DNA from: Xanthobacter tagetidis | GTDB lineage: Bacteria > Pseudomonadota > Alphaproteobacteria > Rhizobiales > Xanthobacteraceae | DNA length: 64,000 nucleotides | Direction: 5' to 3' | NCBI RefSeq assembly: GCF_003667445.1 | Contig: NZ_RCTF01000002.1 | Span: 293,502-357,501, forward strand | Shown here: one piece after another, positions 53,884 to 63,053 of the stretch | Layout: every line of letters begins with the position of its first letter | Position numbering within the stretch: position 1 is the stretch's first letter | Program-made: the position numbers and the translations under genes | Notes under the pieces: generated by a model | The model's input: only the letters and a program-made list of their open reading frames with translations | Database searches by the model: none | Told to the model about the DNA's origin: nothing

Positions 53884-54920
53884 GCCGCGTCCACCCGGTC
53901 GCCGTCCTCGATCCGCACCTCCACCTCCTGGGGCGTGAGGCCGAGCGTCGCGAACAGCGCCATGTCCTTGTCCTCGCCGGGATTTTCGGCGGTGAGCAAG
54001 GTGTCGCCCACGAAGATGGAATTGGCGCCGGCGAAGAAGCACAAAGCCTGCATCTCGTCGCTCATCTGGGTGCGGCCGGCGGAGAGGCGCACGTGCGAGG
54101 CTGGCATGAGGATGCGGGCGAGCGCGATGGTGCGCACGAACTCGATGGGCGACACCGGATCGGCGCCGGCGAGCGGCGTGCCGGGAATGGGCATGAGCTG
54201 GTTGATCGGCACGCTCTCCGGCGGCGTGTCGAGATTGGCGAGCGTCACCAGCATGTCGACCCGGTCGCGCGCGGTCTCGCCCATGCCGAGGATGCCGCCG
54301 CAGCACACCTTGATGCCCGCATCGCGCACATTCGCCAGCGTGTCGAGCCGGTCGGCGAAGGTGCGGGTGGAGATGACCTTGGAATAGTGGGCTTCCGAGG
54401 TGTCGATGTTGTGGTTGTAGTAGTCGAGGCCGGCCTTCGCGAGCCGGTGCGCCTGGCCGGGCTCCAGCATGCCGAGCGTCATGCAGGTCTCCATGCCGAG
54501 GGCGCGCACGCCCTCCACCATGGCCACCAGCGTGTCCATGTCGCGCTCCTTGGGGGAGCGCCAGGCGGCGCCCATGCAATAGCGCGTGGCGCCGGCATCC
54601 TTGGCCTTCTGCGCCTCGCCGAGCACGCGCTGCACCTCCATGAGCTTGGAGGCCTTGAGGTCCGTGCCGTGGTGGGCGGACTGGTTGCAATAGCCGCAAT
54701 CCTCCGCGCAGCCGCCGGTCTTGATGGAGATGAGGCGGCTCATCTGCACTTCGTTCGGGTCGAAATTGGCGCGATGCACGCTCTGGGCGCGGAACAGGAG
54801 GTCGTTGAACGGGGCGTTGTAGAGGGCGAGAGCCTCGTCCGTGGTCCAGGCCTTGCGGTTGGTGCCGGCGATGGCGGTGGCCTGGATGGCGGTGGCGTTC
54901 GACCGAGCCTGAGGCGTCAT
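53880..54920 (-). CDS. bioB: Biotin synthase
   Basis: BioB inserts sulfur into dethiobiotin through radical SAM chemistry. The 346-residue protein has the SAM-cluster motif [14 protein letters not shown] (Cys 71, 75, 78), the [17 protein letters not shown] region, [12 protein letters not shown] and the 2Fe-2S arginine region [20 protein letters not shown]. It leads the operon. The upstream 374-bp region shows no clear BioR or BirA site. Confidence 0.96.
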   Translation of the reverse strand: MTPQARSNATAIQATAIAGTNRKAWTTDEALALYNAPFNDLLFRAQSVHRANFDPNEVQMSRLISIKTGGCAEDCGYCNQSAHHGTDLKASKLMEVQRVLGEAQKAKDAGATRYCMGAAWRSPKERDMDTLVAMVEGVRALGMETCMTLGMLEPGQAHRLAKAGLDYYNHNIDTSEAHYSKVISTRTFADRLDTLANVRDAGIKVCCGGILGMGETARDRVDMLVTLANLDTPPESVPINQLMPIPGTPLAGADPVSPIEFVRTIALARILMPASHVRLSAGRTQMSDEMQALCFFAGANSIFVGDTLLTAENPGEDKDMALFATLGLTPQEVEVRIEDGDRVDAA

Positions 54921-55294
54921 CGGCCCTCCCTTTCATCTTGCTGTTGCTTTGCTGGCTCCTTGATAGCCCCTCGCCGACGGGATCGCCAGCACCGCCCGCT
55001 CGGAAGGTCCTGCCGCCGCCGTCGCCGGCCGTCCATCCGGGGCCGGCCCGCCGTCGCGGGAGCGCGGCCTGGATGCGGATATCACTCTGTTTTCATGAGT
55101 GTTTTACGCCTTCGATCCGCGGCTTTTCCGGGCGGCCTGACGCGTCACACGAACGTCGCCTGGGCGGTGCTAGAAGCGCCGCAGGAGAGCGTCTCCGCGC
55201 ATGTGCACAACCGTCGCTTTCAGCGCCGGGCATGGCGTGCCGATCCGGGAGCACGCGCTCGCCCGCACCGGGCCAACCCAAGACGGGGGTAAAA
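54921..55294. promoter_or_regulatory. Divergent promoter region of the biotin and aminophosphonate operons
   Basis: No gene is supported. Around 55075-55115 the sequence turns AT-richer and contains CACTC-N9-GAGTG (55083-55087, 55097-55101), a possible operator for the rightward aminophosphonate genes, followed by TTTTAC. No Pho box could be fixed by eye. Leftward bioB promoter elements are likewise not evident. Confidence 0.4.
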
Positions 55295-56314
55295 ATGACG
55301 CGCACGACGATCCTGGCCGCCGCCGCGGCCTTCCTCGGCCTGGCGGGCGCCGCCACGGCCGGCGAAATCACGGTCTACACCGCCCTCGAAGCCGACATCC
55401 TGCCGGTCTACAAGAAGTCGTTCGAGGAGAAGCATCCCGGCACGACCATCCGCTGGGTGCGCGACTCCACCGGCATCATCACCGCCAAGCTTCTGGCCGA
55501 GAAGAACAATCCGCAGGCCGACGTGGTCCTCGGCACGGCCGCGACCTCGCTGCTGCTGCTCGACGCCGAAGGCATGCTCCAGCCTTACGCTCCGGAAGGC
55601 GTGAAGAAGATCGAGGCCCGCTTCCTCGACAAGAACACCCCGCCTGCCTGGGTCGGCACCAATGCCTGGGCGGCGGCGCTGTGCGTCAACACCGCCGAGA
55701 TGGAGAAGCGCAAGCTGCCGATCCCGGCGAGCTGGGCCGATCTCACCAAGCCGGAATACAAGGGCCTGATCGTGATGCCGAACCCGGCGTCCTCCGGCAC
55801 CGGCTTCCTCGACGTGTCGAGCTGGCTGCAGATCTTCGGCGAGGAGAAGGGCTGGGCCTATATGGACGCCCTCGACAAGAACGTCGCCACCTACACCCAT
55901 TCCGGCTCCAAGCCCTGCTCGCTCGCCGCCTCCGGCGAGTATCCCATCGGCATCTCGTTCGAGTTCCGCGCCGCGCGCCTCATCAACCAGGGTGCGCCGC
56001 TGGTGGCGGTGATCCCGGCGGAGGGCATCGGCTGGGACATGGAGGCTTCGGCCATCATCAAGGGCACCGACAATGAGGCGGACGCCAAGAAGCTGATGGA
56101 CTGGGCGGTCTCCGACGAGGCGATGAAGATCTACGCCAAGAACTACGCCATCCTCGGCAATGCGGCGTTCGAGGAGCCGATCAAGAACCTTCCGGCGAAC
56201 CTGAAGACCAAGCTGATCGACAACAAGTTCGACTGGGCCGCCGCCAACCGCGCCGCCATCCTCCAGGAGTGGCAGCGCCGCTACGACGCCAAGTCCGAGC
56301 CCAAGAAGGGCTGA
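55295..56314 (+). CDS. 2-aminoethylphosphonate-type ABC transporter substrate-binding protein (PhnS2-like)
   Basis: This 339-residue periplasmic protein of the iron/AEP (FbpA-like) cluster has a signal peptide ending near ATAGE. The mature part begins ITVYTALEADILPVYKKSFE and contains TGIITAKLLAEKNNPQADVV, MPNPASSGTGFLDVSSWLQI and VIPAEGIGWDMEASAI. GGGGG lies before ATG 55295. It opens a rightward operon with the PhnT/PhnU-like ATPase and fused permease and with phosphonate-degrading enzymes, which makes an aminophosphonate a better ligand guess than ferric iron. Confidence 0.88.
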   Translation: MTRTTILAAAAAFLGLAGAATAGEITVYTALEADILPVYKKSFEEKHPGTTIRWVRDSTGIITAKLLAEKNNPQADVVLGTAATSLLLLDAEGMLQPYAPEGVKKIEARFLDKNTPPAWVGTNAWAAALCVNTAEMEKRKLPIPASWADLTKPEYKGLIVMPNPASSGTGFLDVSSWLQIFGEEKGWAYMDALDKNVATYTHSGSKPCSLAASGEYPIGISFEFRAARLINQGAPLVAVIPAEGIGWDMEASAIIKGTDNEADAKKLMDWAVSDEAMKIYAKNYAILGNAAFEEPIKNLPANLKTKLIDNKFDWAAANRAAILQEWQRRYDAKSEPKKG

Positions 56315-56434
56315 ACCGGAACCGACGACGGGGCCGGATCTCGGGCGTGCCCAGGGTCCGGTTCCGCTGCGTTGGCGGGCGGCAACGTGCGGCCGCCCTG
56401 CGGAGGCGTCGGAGCCGGGGGGCAGGAGGCAGCC

Positions 56435-57667
56435 ATGAGCCAGCATACCGTTGACCTTTCGGGCCTTGCGTCGCATCTGCCGGGCTCCGCCGCCGGCGAT
56501 CCGGGCGACGCCATCGCCCGCGGCCTCGCCGCCTCGGCGCCGCGCCCCACCTATCTGGCCGTCGCCGACGTTTCCAAGCGCTTCGGCGACTTCACGGCGC
56601 TGAAGAACGTCTCGCTCGACGTCAGGGAAGGCGAGTTCGTGTGCTTCCTCGGGCCGTCCGGCTGCGGCAAGACCACGCTGCTGCGCGCCATCGCCGGCCT
56701 CGACATCCAGAATTCCGGCACCATCCGCCAGGCCGGCCGGGACATCTCGGCGCTGCCGCCGGAGGAGCGCGACTTCGGCATTGTGTTCCAGTCCTACGCG
56801 CTGTTCCCGAACATGACGGTGCGCCAGAACATCGCCTTCGGCCTTGAGAATCGCGGCCTGCGCCGCCCCGCCGTCGCGGCGCGGGTGGACGAACTGCTGC
56901 ACCTCATCGACCTTTCTGCGCACGGCCACAAATATCCCTCCCAGATTTCCGGCGGCCAGCAGCAGCGCGTGGCGCTCGCCCGCGCACTGGCGCCGAGCCC
57001 GGGCCTGATCCTGCTGGACGAGCCGCTTTCCGCGCTCGACGCCAAGGTGCGCCTCCACCTGCGCGCGGAGCTGAAGCAGCTCCAGGCGCGGCTCGGCGTC
57101 ACCACGGTCATGGTCACGCACGACCAGGACGAGGCGCTCTCCATCGCCGACCGCATCGTGGTCATGAACATGGGCGTGGTGGAGCAGGTGGGCACGCCGC
57201 AGGAGATCTACGACGCCCCCGCGAGCCAGTTCGTGGCCGACTTCATCGGCGCTATGAACTTCGTCGAGGGCGTGATGCTCAATCCCGACGAGGTGATGGT
57301 CGGCGACCTCACTCTGGTGCTGCGCCGCCAGGCGCGGCCGGCCGCCGCGGGCGAGCGCGTGGTGGTGGCGATCCGGCCGGAGGACGTGCGCGTGCTCGGC
57401 GCCGACGCCCATGCGGAATGGGAGCACGTGAACCGCGTCGCCGTGGAGGTGGCGGCGGTGGAATTCCTCGGCTCCCACGTCCGCGCCAGCCTGCGGCATC
57501 CCGCCTTCCCGGCGAAGCCGCTGGTGGCGCAGCTGTCCCAGTCGGTCGCGCGGGCGCTCCAGATCGTGCCGGGCCGCCGGCTCGACGTGGTGCTGCCGAC
57601 CGATCGCCTGAGGGTCTACGAGGCGCTGCGCCCCCATGGCGCGGCTGCGGGCGCCGTCCATGGCTGA
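56435..57667 (+). CDS. 2-aminoethylphosphonate-type ABC transporter ATPase (PhnT-like)
   Basis: The 410-residue ATPase of the Fbp/Pot group has Walker [11 protein letters not shown]-loop [14 protein letters not shown], signature [15 protein letters not shown], Walker [16 protein letters not shown] and a C-terminal TOBE-type domain from about residue 290 ([14 protein letters not shown]). A ~45-residue N-terminal extension precedes the core. ATG 56435 follows GGAGG by 5 nt. The TOBE domain often carries substrate feedback. The gap from the binding-protein gene is 120 bp; the permease start overlaps its end by 8 nt. Confidence 0.9.
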   Translation: MSQHTVDLSGLASHLPGSAAGDPGDAIARGLAASAPRPTYLAVADVSKRFGDFTALKNVSLDVREGEFVCFLGPSGCGKTTLLRAIAGLDIQNSGTIRQAGRDISALPPEERDFGIVFQSYALFPNMTVRQNIAFGLENRGLRRPAVAARVDELLHLIDLSAHGHKYPSQISGGQQQRVALARALAPSPGLILLDEPLSALDAKVRLHLRAELKQLQARLGVTTVMVTHDQDEALSIADRIVVMNMGVVEQVGTPQEIYDAPASQFVADFIGAMNFVEGVMLNPDEVMVGDLTLVLRRQARPAAAGERVVVAIRPEDVRVLGADAHAEWEHVNRVAVEVAAVEFLGSHVRASLRHPAFPAKPLVAQLSQSVARALQIVPGRRLDVVLPTDRLRVYEALRPHGAAAGAVHG

Positions 57668-59672
57668 CCTCGCCCTCGGCGCGCCGTCCGCCCCGCTGAT
57701 CCGCCCCAAGGCCGGGCGCGACGACCGGCTGATGCTGGCCTTCGTGCTCATGATCGGCGCCTATCTGGTGGTCAGCCTCGCGCTGCCGCTCGGCTTCATG
57801 CTGTGGAAGTCCGCCGAGGTGCGCGCCTTCGCCTATGGTGTGGTGGAGCTTCAGGTGGACGTCGGCCAGGGCTTCCTCTCCCTCGGGACCCTGGAGGAGG
57901 CGGCGCCCCGCCTCGGGCTCGCCGACCCGGTGGACCAGGCGCGGCGCTCGGCTTCCCTCACGGCGGCGCAGCTCTTTCCCGATGCCCGCTTCGGGGAGCG
58001 GCCGCTCAGCGCGGTGCGGATGCGACTGTCGGGCGGCGCCTCCGACGGGGTGCTGGAGCTGGGCGGGAAGGCCGCCGCTTCGGGCGAATGGGTCGAGGCA
58101 GGGCCGCGCGACCTGCGCCGGCTGGTGCTGCGGGCGGGCACCATCCGCTCGCTCGGCAACTACATCGCCTATTTCAGCAATCCCGCGCTGACGAATTCCA
58201 TCGTCAACAGTCTCGTGGTGTCGCTCTCCACCACGCTCATCACGGTCCTTGCCGCCTTCGGCTTCGCCTATGCGCTCCAGCGCACCTGCATGCCGCTGAA
58301 GGGCCTGTTCCGCACCATCGCCATGGTGCCGATCCTGGTGCCCTCGCTGCTCGCCGGCCTGTCGCTGGTCTATCTGTTCGGCAATCAGGGCCTGCTGAAG
58401 GGCCTGATGATGGGGTCGTCCATCTATGGCGCGCCGGGGATCGTCGCGGGCTGCGTGTTCTTCACCTTCCCCCACGCCTTCCTCATCATCGCCACCGCGC
58501 TCGCCATCTCCGACGCGCGCCTGTTCGAGGCGGCGCGGGCGCTGCGCACCTCGCCGACCCGCACCTTCTTCAACGTGACGCTGCCGGGCGCGCGCTACGG
58601 CGTCATCTCCGCCGCCTTCGTGGTGTTCACCCTCACCATCACCGAGTTCGGCGTGCCGAAGGTGGTGGGCGGCGACTACAACGTGCTCGCGGTGGACATC
58701 TACAAGCAGGTGGTGGGCCAGCAGAACTTCGCCATGGGCGCCGTGGTCTCGGTGATCCTTTTGGTGCCGGCGGTGATCGCCTTCGTCGTCGACCGCCTGG
58801 TGACGGCGAGGCAGGTGGCGCTGCTCACCGCCCGCGCCGTGCCCTACGCGCCGTCGCGCAACCGTGCGCTCGATGCCTCCGCCTTCCTGTTCTGCTGCGT
58901 GGTCGCCGGGCTCCTGCTGCTGGTCCTGGGCGTCGCGCAATACGCCTCGCTGGTGAAGTTCTGGCCCTATAACCTGACGCTCTCCTTCGCCCATTTCGCG
59001 TTCGAGGGCGTCGACGGCGGCGGCTGGGAATCCTATTTCAACTCCCTGCGCATGGCCTTCTACGTCGCGGTGATCGGCACGGCGGTGGTGTTCGTCGGCG
59101 CCTATCTGGTGGAGAAGGGCAGGGGGTTCGCCGCCGCGCGCGCGGGCCTGCACTTCCTCGCCATGATGCCCATGGCGATCCCGGGCCTGGTGCTGGGCCT
59201 CGCCTACATCTTCTTCTTCAACGACCGCGCGAACCCGCTGAATGTCGTCTACGGCACCATGGCGATCCTGGTGATCTCCTCCATCACCCATTTCTACACG
59301 GTCTCGCACCTCACCGCGCTGACCGCCCTCAAGGCCATGGACAAGGAGTTCGAGGCGGTGGCGGCCTCGCTCAAGCAGCCGGTGACGCGGGTGTTCACCC
59401 GCGTGACGCTGCCGGTGTGCCTGCCCACCGCGCTCGACATCGCCGCCTATTATTTCGTGAACGCCATGACCACGGTCTCGGCGGTGGTCTTCCTCTACGC
59501 GCCGTCCACCACGCTCGCGGCGGTGGCGGCGCTGAACATGGACGACGCCGGCCAGATCCAGGGTGCCGCCGCCATGTGCATGCTGATCTTCTACACCAAC
59601 CTCGGAGCGCGTATGGTGCATGCCCTCCTCTCGCGCGGTCTTGCGCGCACCCAGGCCTGGCGCATCCGATGA
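57660..59672 (+). CDS. 2-aminoethylphosphonate-type ABC permease, two permease halves fused (PhnU2-like)
   Basis: This 670-residue membrane protein contains two BPD_transp_1 halves. EAA-type loops occur at EAARALRTSPTRTFFNVTLP in the first half and EAVAASLKQPVTRVFTRVTL in the second. Between TM1 (about 24-48) and TM2 (about 176) is a ~120-residue periplasmic insertion rich in strands (FLSLGTLEEAAPRLGLADPV). Fused FbpB-type permeases are known for AEP and iron systems. ATG 57660 is preferred over ATG 57636 because it gives a modest 8-nt overlap with the ATPase gene. Its stop overlaps the next start (ATGA). Confidence 0.88.
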   Translation: MADLALGAPSAPLIRPKAGRDDRLMLAFVLMIGAYLVVSLALPLGFMLWKSAEVRAFAYGVVELQVDVGQGFLSLGTLEEAAPRLGLADPVDQARRSASLTAAQLFPDARFGERPLSAVRMRLSGGASDGVLELGGKAAASGEWVEAGPRDLRRLVLRAGTIRSLGNYIAYFSNPALTNSIVNSLVVSLSTTLITVLAAFGFAYALQRTCMPLKGLFRTIAMVPILVPSLLAGLSLVYLFGNQGLLKGLMMGSSIYGAPGIVAGCVFFTFPHAFLIIATALAISDARLFEAARALRTSPTRTFFNVTLPGARYGVISAAFVVFTLTITEFGVPKVVGGDYNVLAVDIYKQVVGQQNFAMGAVVSVILLVPAVIAFVVDRLVTARQVALLTARAVPYAPSRNRALDASAFLFCCVVAGLLLLVLGVAQYASLVKFWPYNLTLSFAHFAFEGVDGGGWESYFNSLRMAFYVAVIGTAVVFVGAYLVEKGRGFAAARAGLHFLAMMPMAIPGLVLGLAYIFFFNDRANPLNVVYGTMAILVISSITHFYTVSHLTALTALKAMDKEFEAVAASLKQPVTRVFTRVTLPVCLPTALDIAAYYFVNAMTTVSAVVFLYAPSTTLAAVAALNMDDAGQIQGAAAMCMLIFYTNLGARMVHALLSRGLARTQAWRIR

Positions 59673-60796
59673 GCACCACGTTCGACCTTGCGGTTGTGGG
59701 CGCCGGCATCGTCGGCCTCGCCCACGCGCTGTCGGGCCTCCGGCGCGGGCTTTCTGTTGTGGTGATCGACCGCGAGGCGGAGGCGGTGGGCGCCTCGGTG
59801 CGCAATTTCGGCTTCGTCACCGTCACCGGCCAGCAGCGCGGCGAATGCTGGCGCCGCGCCATGCGTTCGCGCGACATCTGGGAGGAGGTCGCGCCCGACG
59901 CCGGCATCCGCATCGAGCATGAAGGCCTCCTGGTGGTGGCCCAGCGGCCCGAGGCCATGGCGGTGCTTGAGGCCTTCCGCCTCACCGAGATGGGCGAGGA
60001 CTGCCACCTGCTCACCGCCGAAGAGGCCATGCGCTCCTACGGCGCCGCGCTGGCGGACCGCCCCTTCGCCGGCGCGCTCTACAGCCCGCACGAGCGGCGG
60101 GTGGAGAGCCGGCAGGCGGTGCCGCTGCTGGCCGCCTGGTTGGAGGAGCAGGGCGTCTCGTTCCGCCGCCGCTCGCTGGTCAAGGCGGTGGGCGACGGTC
60201 TCGTCGCCACCACCGACGGCGACATCCGCGCCCGCCACATCGTCGTGTGCCCCGGCGACGATCTGCTCACGCTCTATCCGGACGTGATCGCCCGGCTCGG
60301 CATCACCCGCTGCCGGCTGCACATGCTGAAGGTGATGCCGCCGGACGGCTTCCGCCTGCCCTGCGCGGTCATGAGCGACCTCTCGCTGGTGCGCTATCTC
60401 GGCTATGCCGAACTGCCGGAGGCCGCGGCGCTCGCCGCCCGGCTCCAGGCCGAGCAGCCGCAGGCGCTGGAGAACGGCATCCACCTGATCGCCGTGCAGG
60501 GCGCGGACAGCGGCCTGATCGTCGGCGACAGCCACCATTACGGCTTCTCACCGCAGCCCTTCTCGCGCGAGGCGGTGGACGACATCATCCTCGGCGAGCT
60601 GAACCAGGTGCTCGCCGTTCCCGGCGCCCGTGTGGCGGAGCGCTGGGCCGGCACCTATGCTTCGCTGCCCGACCGCCTGATGGTCCGGGAGGCGCCGGCC
60701 GCCGATACCCGCCTTGTCATCGTCACCTCCGGCACCGGGGCGTCCACCGCCTTCGCCATCGCCGAGGAGACGCTCGAAGAGTTTTCCGGAGCGTGA
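59669..60796 (+). CDS. FAD-dependent aminophosphonate oxidoreductase (TIGR03364-type, PbfD-like)
   Basis: This 375-residue DAO-fold flavoprotein starts with VVGAGIVGLAHALSGLRRGL (FAD motif, residues 11-16) and GASVRNFGFVTVTGQQRGE, the region that often holds the flavin. It ends RLVIVTSGTGASTAFAIAEE. This clade recurs beside phosphonatase genes, and characterised relatives oxidatively deaminate N-methylated or plain 2-aminoethylphosphonate to phosphonoacetaldehyde. Here it is coupled (ATGA) to the transporter and 4 bp from phnX, so it likely makes the PhnX substrate. The amine preference cannot be read from sequence. Confidence 0.8.
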   Translation: MSTTFDLAVVGAGIVGLAHALSGLRRGLSVVVIDREAEAVGASVRNFGFVTVTGQQRGECWRRAMRSRDIWEEVAPDAGIRIEHEGLLVVAQRPEAMAVLEAFRLTEMGEDCHLLTAEEAMRSYGAALADRPFAGALYSPHERRVESRQAVPLLAAWLEEQGVSFRRRSLVKAVGDGLVATTDGDIRARHIVVCPGDDLLTLYPDVIARLGITRCRLHMLKVMPPDGFRLPCAVMSDLSLVRYLGYAELPEAAALAARLQAEQPQALENGIHLIAVQGADSGLIVGDSHHYGFSPQPFSREAVDDIILGELNQVLAVPGARVAERWAGTYASLPDRLMVREAPAADTRLVIVTSGTGASTAFAIAEETLEEFSGA

Positions 60797-60800
60797 AAGC

Positions 60801-61610
60801 ATGACCTACGAGAACATTTCCGCCGTCGTCTTCGATTGGGCGGGCACCATGATCGACCACGGCTCGAAGGCCCCCATGGGCGTGTTCCAGCGCGCGTTCG
60901 CCCAGTTCGGCATCGACCTCTCGGTCGCCGAGGCACGCGGCCCCATGGGCATGGCGAAGCGCGACCACATCGCCGCTCTGATGGCGCTGCCGCGCGTCGC
61001 CGCCGCCTGGACGGAAAAGCACGGCGCCGCGCCGGGCGAAGCCGACATCGACAAGGTCTACGAGGTGTTCGTGCCCATGAACGTCGCGGTGGCGGCCGAC
61101 TATGCCGGCCTCATCGAGGGTGTCGCCGGCGTGGTCGCGCGCCTGAAGGCCGCCGGCCTCAAGATCGGCTCCACCACCGGCTATACCCGCGAGATCATGG
61201 CCCCGATCCTGCCGCTCGCCGCCGCGCAGGGCTATGCGCCCGACAGCATGGTGTGCGCCGGCGACCTCTCGGCCGGGCGGCCCACGCCGCTGATGCTCTA
61301 CAAGACCCTGATCGATCTCGGCGTGTGGCCGGCGTCGCGCGTGGTGAAGGTGGACGACACCGAGGTCGGCATCGCCGAGGGCCTGAACGCCGGCTGCTGG
61401 ACCGTGGGCATCGCGCTCACCGGCAACCTGTTCGGCCTCGATCCCGCGGAGACCGAAGCGCTCTCGCCGGAAGAGTTCGAGGCGCGCCGCGACGCCGCCT
61501 ATGCCGCCCTGGTGCGCTCGGGCGCCCATTTCGTCATCGACAGCGTCGCCGACCTCGAAGAGGTTCTCGACGAGATCGAGGGCGCGCTGGCGCGCGGCGA
61601 GCAGCCTTGA
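60801..61610 (+). CDS. phnX: Phosphonoacetaldehyde hydrolase (phosphonatase)
   Basis: PhnX splits phosphonoacetaldehyde to acetaldehyde and phosphate. The 269-residue HAD-family protein keeps both signature residues at the same numbering as the Bacillus enzyme: nucleophile Asp12 in VVFDWAGTMIDHG and Schiff-base Lys53 in GPMGMAKRDHIAAL. Further motifs are STTGYTREIM, AGRPTPLMLYK and VKVDDTEVGIAEGLNAGCW. GGAG lies 9 nt before ATG 60801. It sits between two enzymes that could both generate its substrate. Confidence 0.95.
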   Translation: MTYENISAVVFDWAGTMIDHGSKAPMGVFQRAFAQFGIDLSVAEARGPMGMAKRDHIAALMALPRVAAAWTEKHGAAPGEADIDKVYEVFVPMNVAVAADYAGLIEGVAGVVARLKAAGLKIGSTTGYTREIMAPILPLAAAQGYAPDSMVCAGDLSAGRPTPLMLYKTLIDLGVWPASRVVKVDDTEVGIAEGLNAGCWTVGIALTGNLFGLDPAETEALSPEEFEARRDAAYAALVRSGAHFVIDSVADLEEVLDEIEGALARGEQP

Positions 61611-62959
61611 GCCACGGCGCGGCGGGCGGCGCGAGCGAGGGGGACGTCAACACCTCGCCTTTGCGCGCCGCCTGGGATGCGCGCCACGGGACGGAGACGC
61701 GCGCGCTGCTGGCGCGCGACGCGGACGTGTTCCTGCACCAGTCGCTCTCCACGCCGTGCCTCGATGCCATCGTCGGTGCCGAGGGGGCGCATCTCCTGAC
61801 GGCGGACGGCCGGCGCATCCTCGATTTCCATGGCAACAGCGTGCACCAGCTCGGCCACGGCCATCCCGCCGTGGTCGCCGCGCTCCGCGCGCAGATGGAG
61901 CGGCTGCCCTTCTGCCCACGCCGCTTCACCTGCGCGGAGGCGGTGGCGTTCGCCGAGAAGCTGGTTGAGCTCGCCGGCCCGCCGTTCGGCAAGGTGCTGC
62001 TCGTGCCCTCGGGCGCGGCGGCCATCGGCGTGGCGCTGAAGCTCGCCCGGATCGCCACCGGCCGCCACAAGACGCTGTCCATGTGGGATGCCTTCCACGG
62101 CGCCAATCTCGACGCCATCTCGGTGGGCGGGGAGGCGCTGTTCCGCAAGGATGTAGGCCCGCTGCTGCCAGGCACCGAGCACGTGCCGCCGCCCGGCCTC
62201 GCGCGCCGCTTCTTCGGCGACGACGACAAGGCGGCCGACCGGCTCGCGGACTATATCGACTACGTGCTGGAGGTTCAGGGCGACGTGGCGGCGCTGGTCG
62301 CCGAGCCGGTACGCTGGACCACGGTGGAGCCGCCGCCGCCCGGCTTCTGGGCCAAGGTGCGCGCGAGCTGCAGCCGTCACGGCGCGCTCCTGGTGTTCGA
62401 CGAGATCCCCTCCGCGCTGGGGCGCTGCGGCTCGTTCTACGTGTTCGAGCAGATGGGCTGCGTGCCGGACATGGTGGCGCTCGGCAAGGGGCTCGGCGGG
62501 GGCATCGTGCCCCAGGCCGCTTTGGTGGTGCGCGACGGCCTCGACGTGGCGCCGCATCTGGCGCTCGGCCACTACACCCACGAGAAGAGCCCGCTCGGCA
62601 GCGCCGCCGGGCTCGCCGCCATCCGCGTGATCGAGGAAGAGGGCCTGATCGCCCGCGCCCGCGCGCTGGGCGAGGCGGGGAGCGCAGCGCTGGAGGCGAT
62701 GGCCGCCCGCCGCCCGGAGATCGCCGCGGTGCGGCGCATGGGCGCCTTCTTCGGCGTCGAGCTGCGCGCATGGGGCGGCCTCGCCGCCGAGGCGCGCGCC
62801 GACCGGGCAATGTACGGGGCGCTGGAGCGCGGACTGTCCTTCAAGGTGGGCGGCGGCAAGGTGCTGACCCTGTGCCCGCCGTTGACCATCTCGGATGGGG
62901 ATTTCGCCGAGGCTCTGGACATCCTGGATGCGGCGCTCGGAGCGGCGGAGGCGGGGTAG
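61607..62959 (+). CDS. Class III PLP enzyme, candidate 1-hydroxy-2-aminoethylphosphonate ammonia-lyase (PbfA-like)
   Basis: This ~450-residue fold-type I PLP enzyme resembles class III aminotransferases: FHGNSVHQLGHGHP, VPSGAAAIGVALKLAR, WDAFHGANLDAISVGG, LLVFDEIPSALGRCG and PLP lysine 294 in MVALGKGLGGGIVPQ. The usual DExQTGxGRTG motif is replaced by DEIPSALGRCG. Homologues next to phnX (PbfA) act as lyases that turn (R)-1-hydroxy-AEP into phosphonoacetaldehyde and ammonia. The proposed start, TTG 61607, overlaps the phnX stop (TTGA) and is uncertain; a later TTG at 61661 is possible. A true aminotransferase is the alternative. Confidence 0.75.
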   Translation: MSHGAAGGASEGDVNTSPLRAAWDARHGTETRALLARDADVFLHQSLSTPCLDAIVGAEGAHLLTADGRRILDFHGNSVHQLGHGHPAVVAALRAQMERLPFCPRRFTCAEAVAFAEKLVELAGPPFGKVLLVPSGAAAIGVALKLARIATGRHKTLSMWDAFHGANLDAISVGGEALFRKDVGPLLPGTEHVPPPGLARRFFGDDDKAADRLADYIDYVLEVQGDVAALVAEPVRWTTVEPPPPGFWAKVRASCSRHGALLVFDEIPSALGRCGSFYVFEQMGCVPDMVALGKGLGGGIVPQAALVVRDGLDVAPHLALGHYTHEKSPLGSAAGLAAIRVIEEEGLIARARALGEAGSAALEAMAARRPEIAAVRRMGAFFGVELRAWGGLAAEARADRAMYGALERGLSFKVGGGKVLTLCPPLTISDGDFAEALDILDAALGAAEAG

Positions 62960-62986
62960 GCGGCGGGCGCAGCCGTGCCTCCCGCC

Positions 62987-63015
62987 GTCATCGCCCGGCG
63001 CGTCCGGGCGATCCA
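62987..63015. repeat. Palindromic repeat, family 1, single arm
   Basis: GTCATCGCCCGG-CGCG-TCCGGGCGATCCA folds on itself and matches the left arm of the other family 1 copies with compensating changes. It lies between the convergent lyase-like and alpha/beta-hydrolase genes and may act as a terminator. Confidence 0.75.
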
Positions 63016-63053
63016 GCCGCTGCCCCTCGCCGCTGCCCCTCGCCGTGGCCGCC

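Noticed and set aside
57309..59621. A 770-residue leftward frame opposite the fused permease
   Set aside because: Antisense to a clear two-half permease; His/Arg/Gly-rich with no motif.
55295..59672. Ferric iron importer (FbpABC) for the 55-60 kb ABC genes
   Set aside because: The same families occur in iron uptake, but the immediate coupling to the flavoprotein and phnX favours an aminophosphonate.
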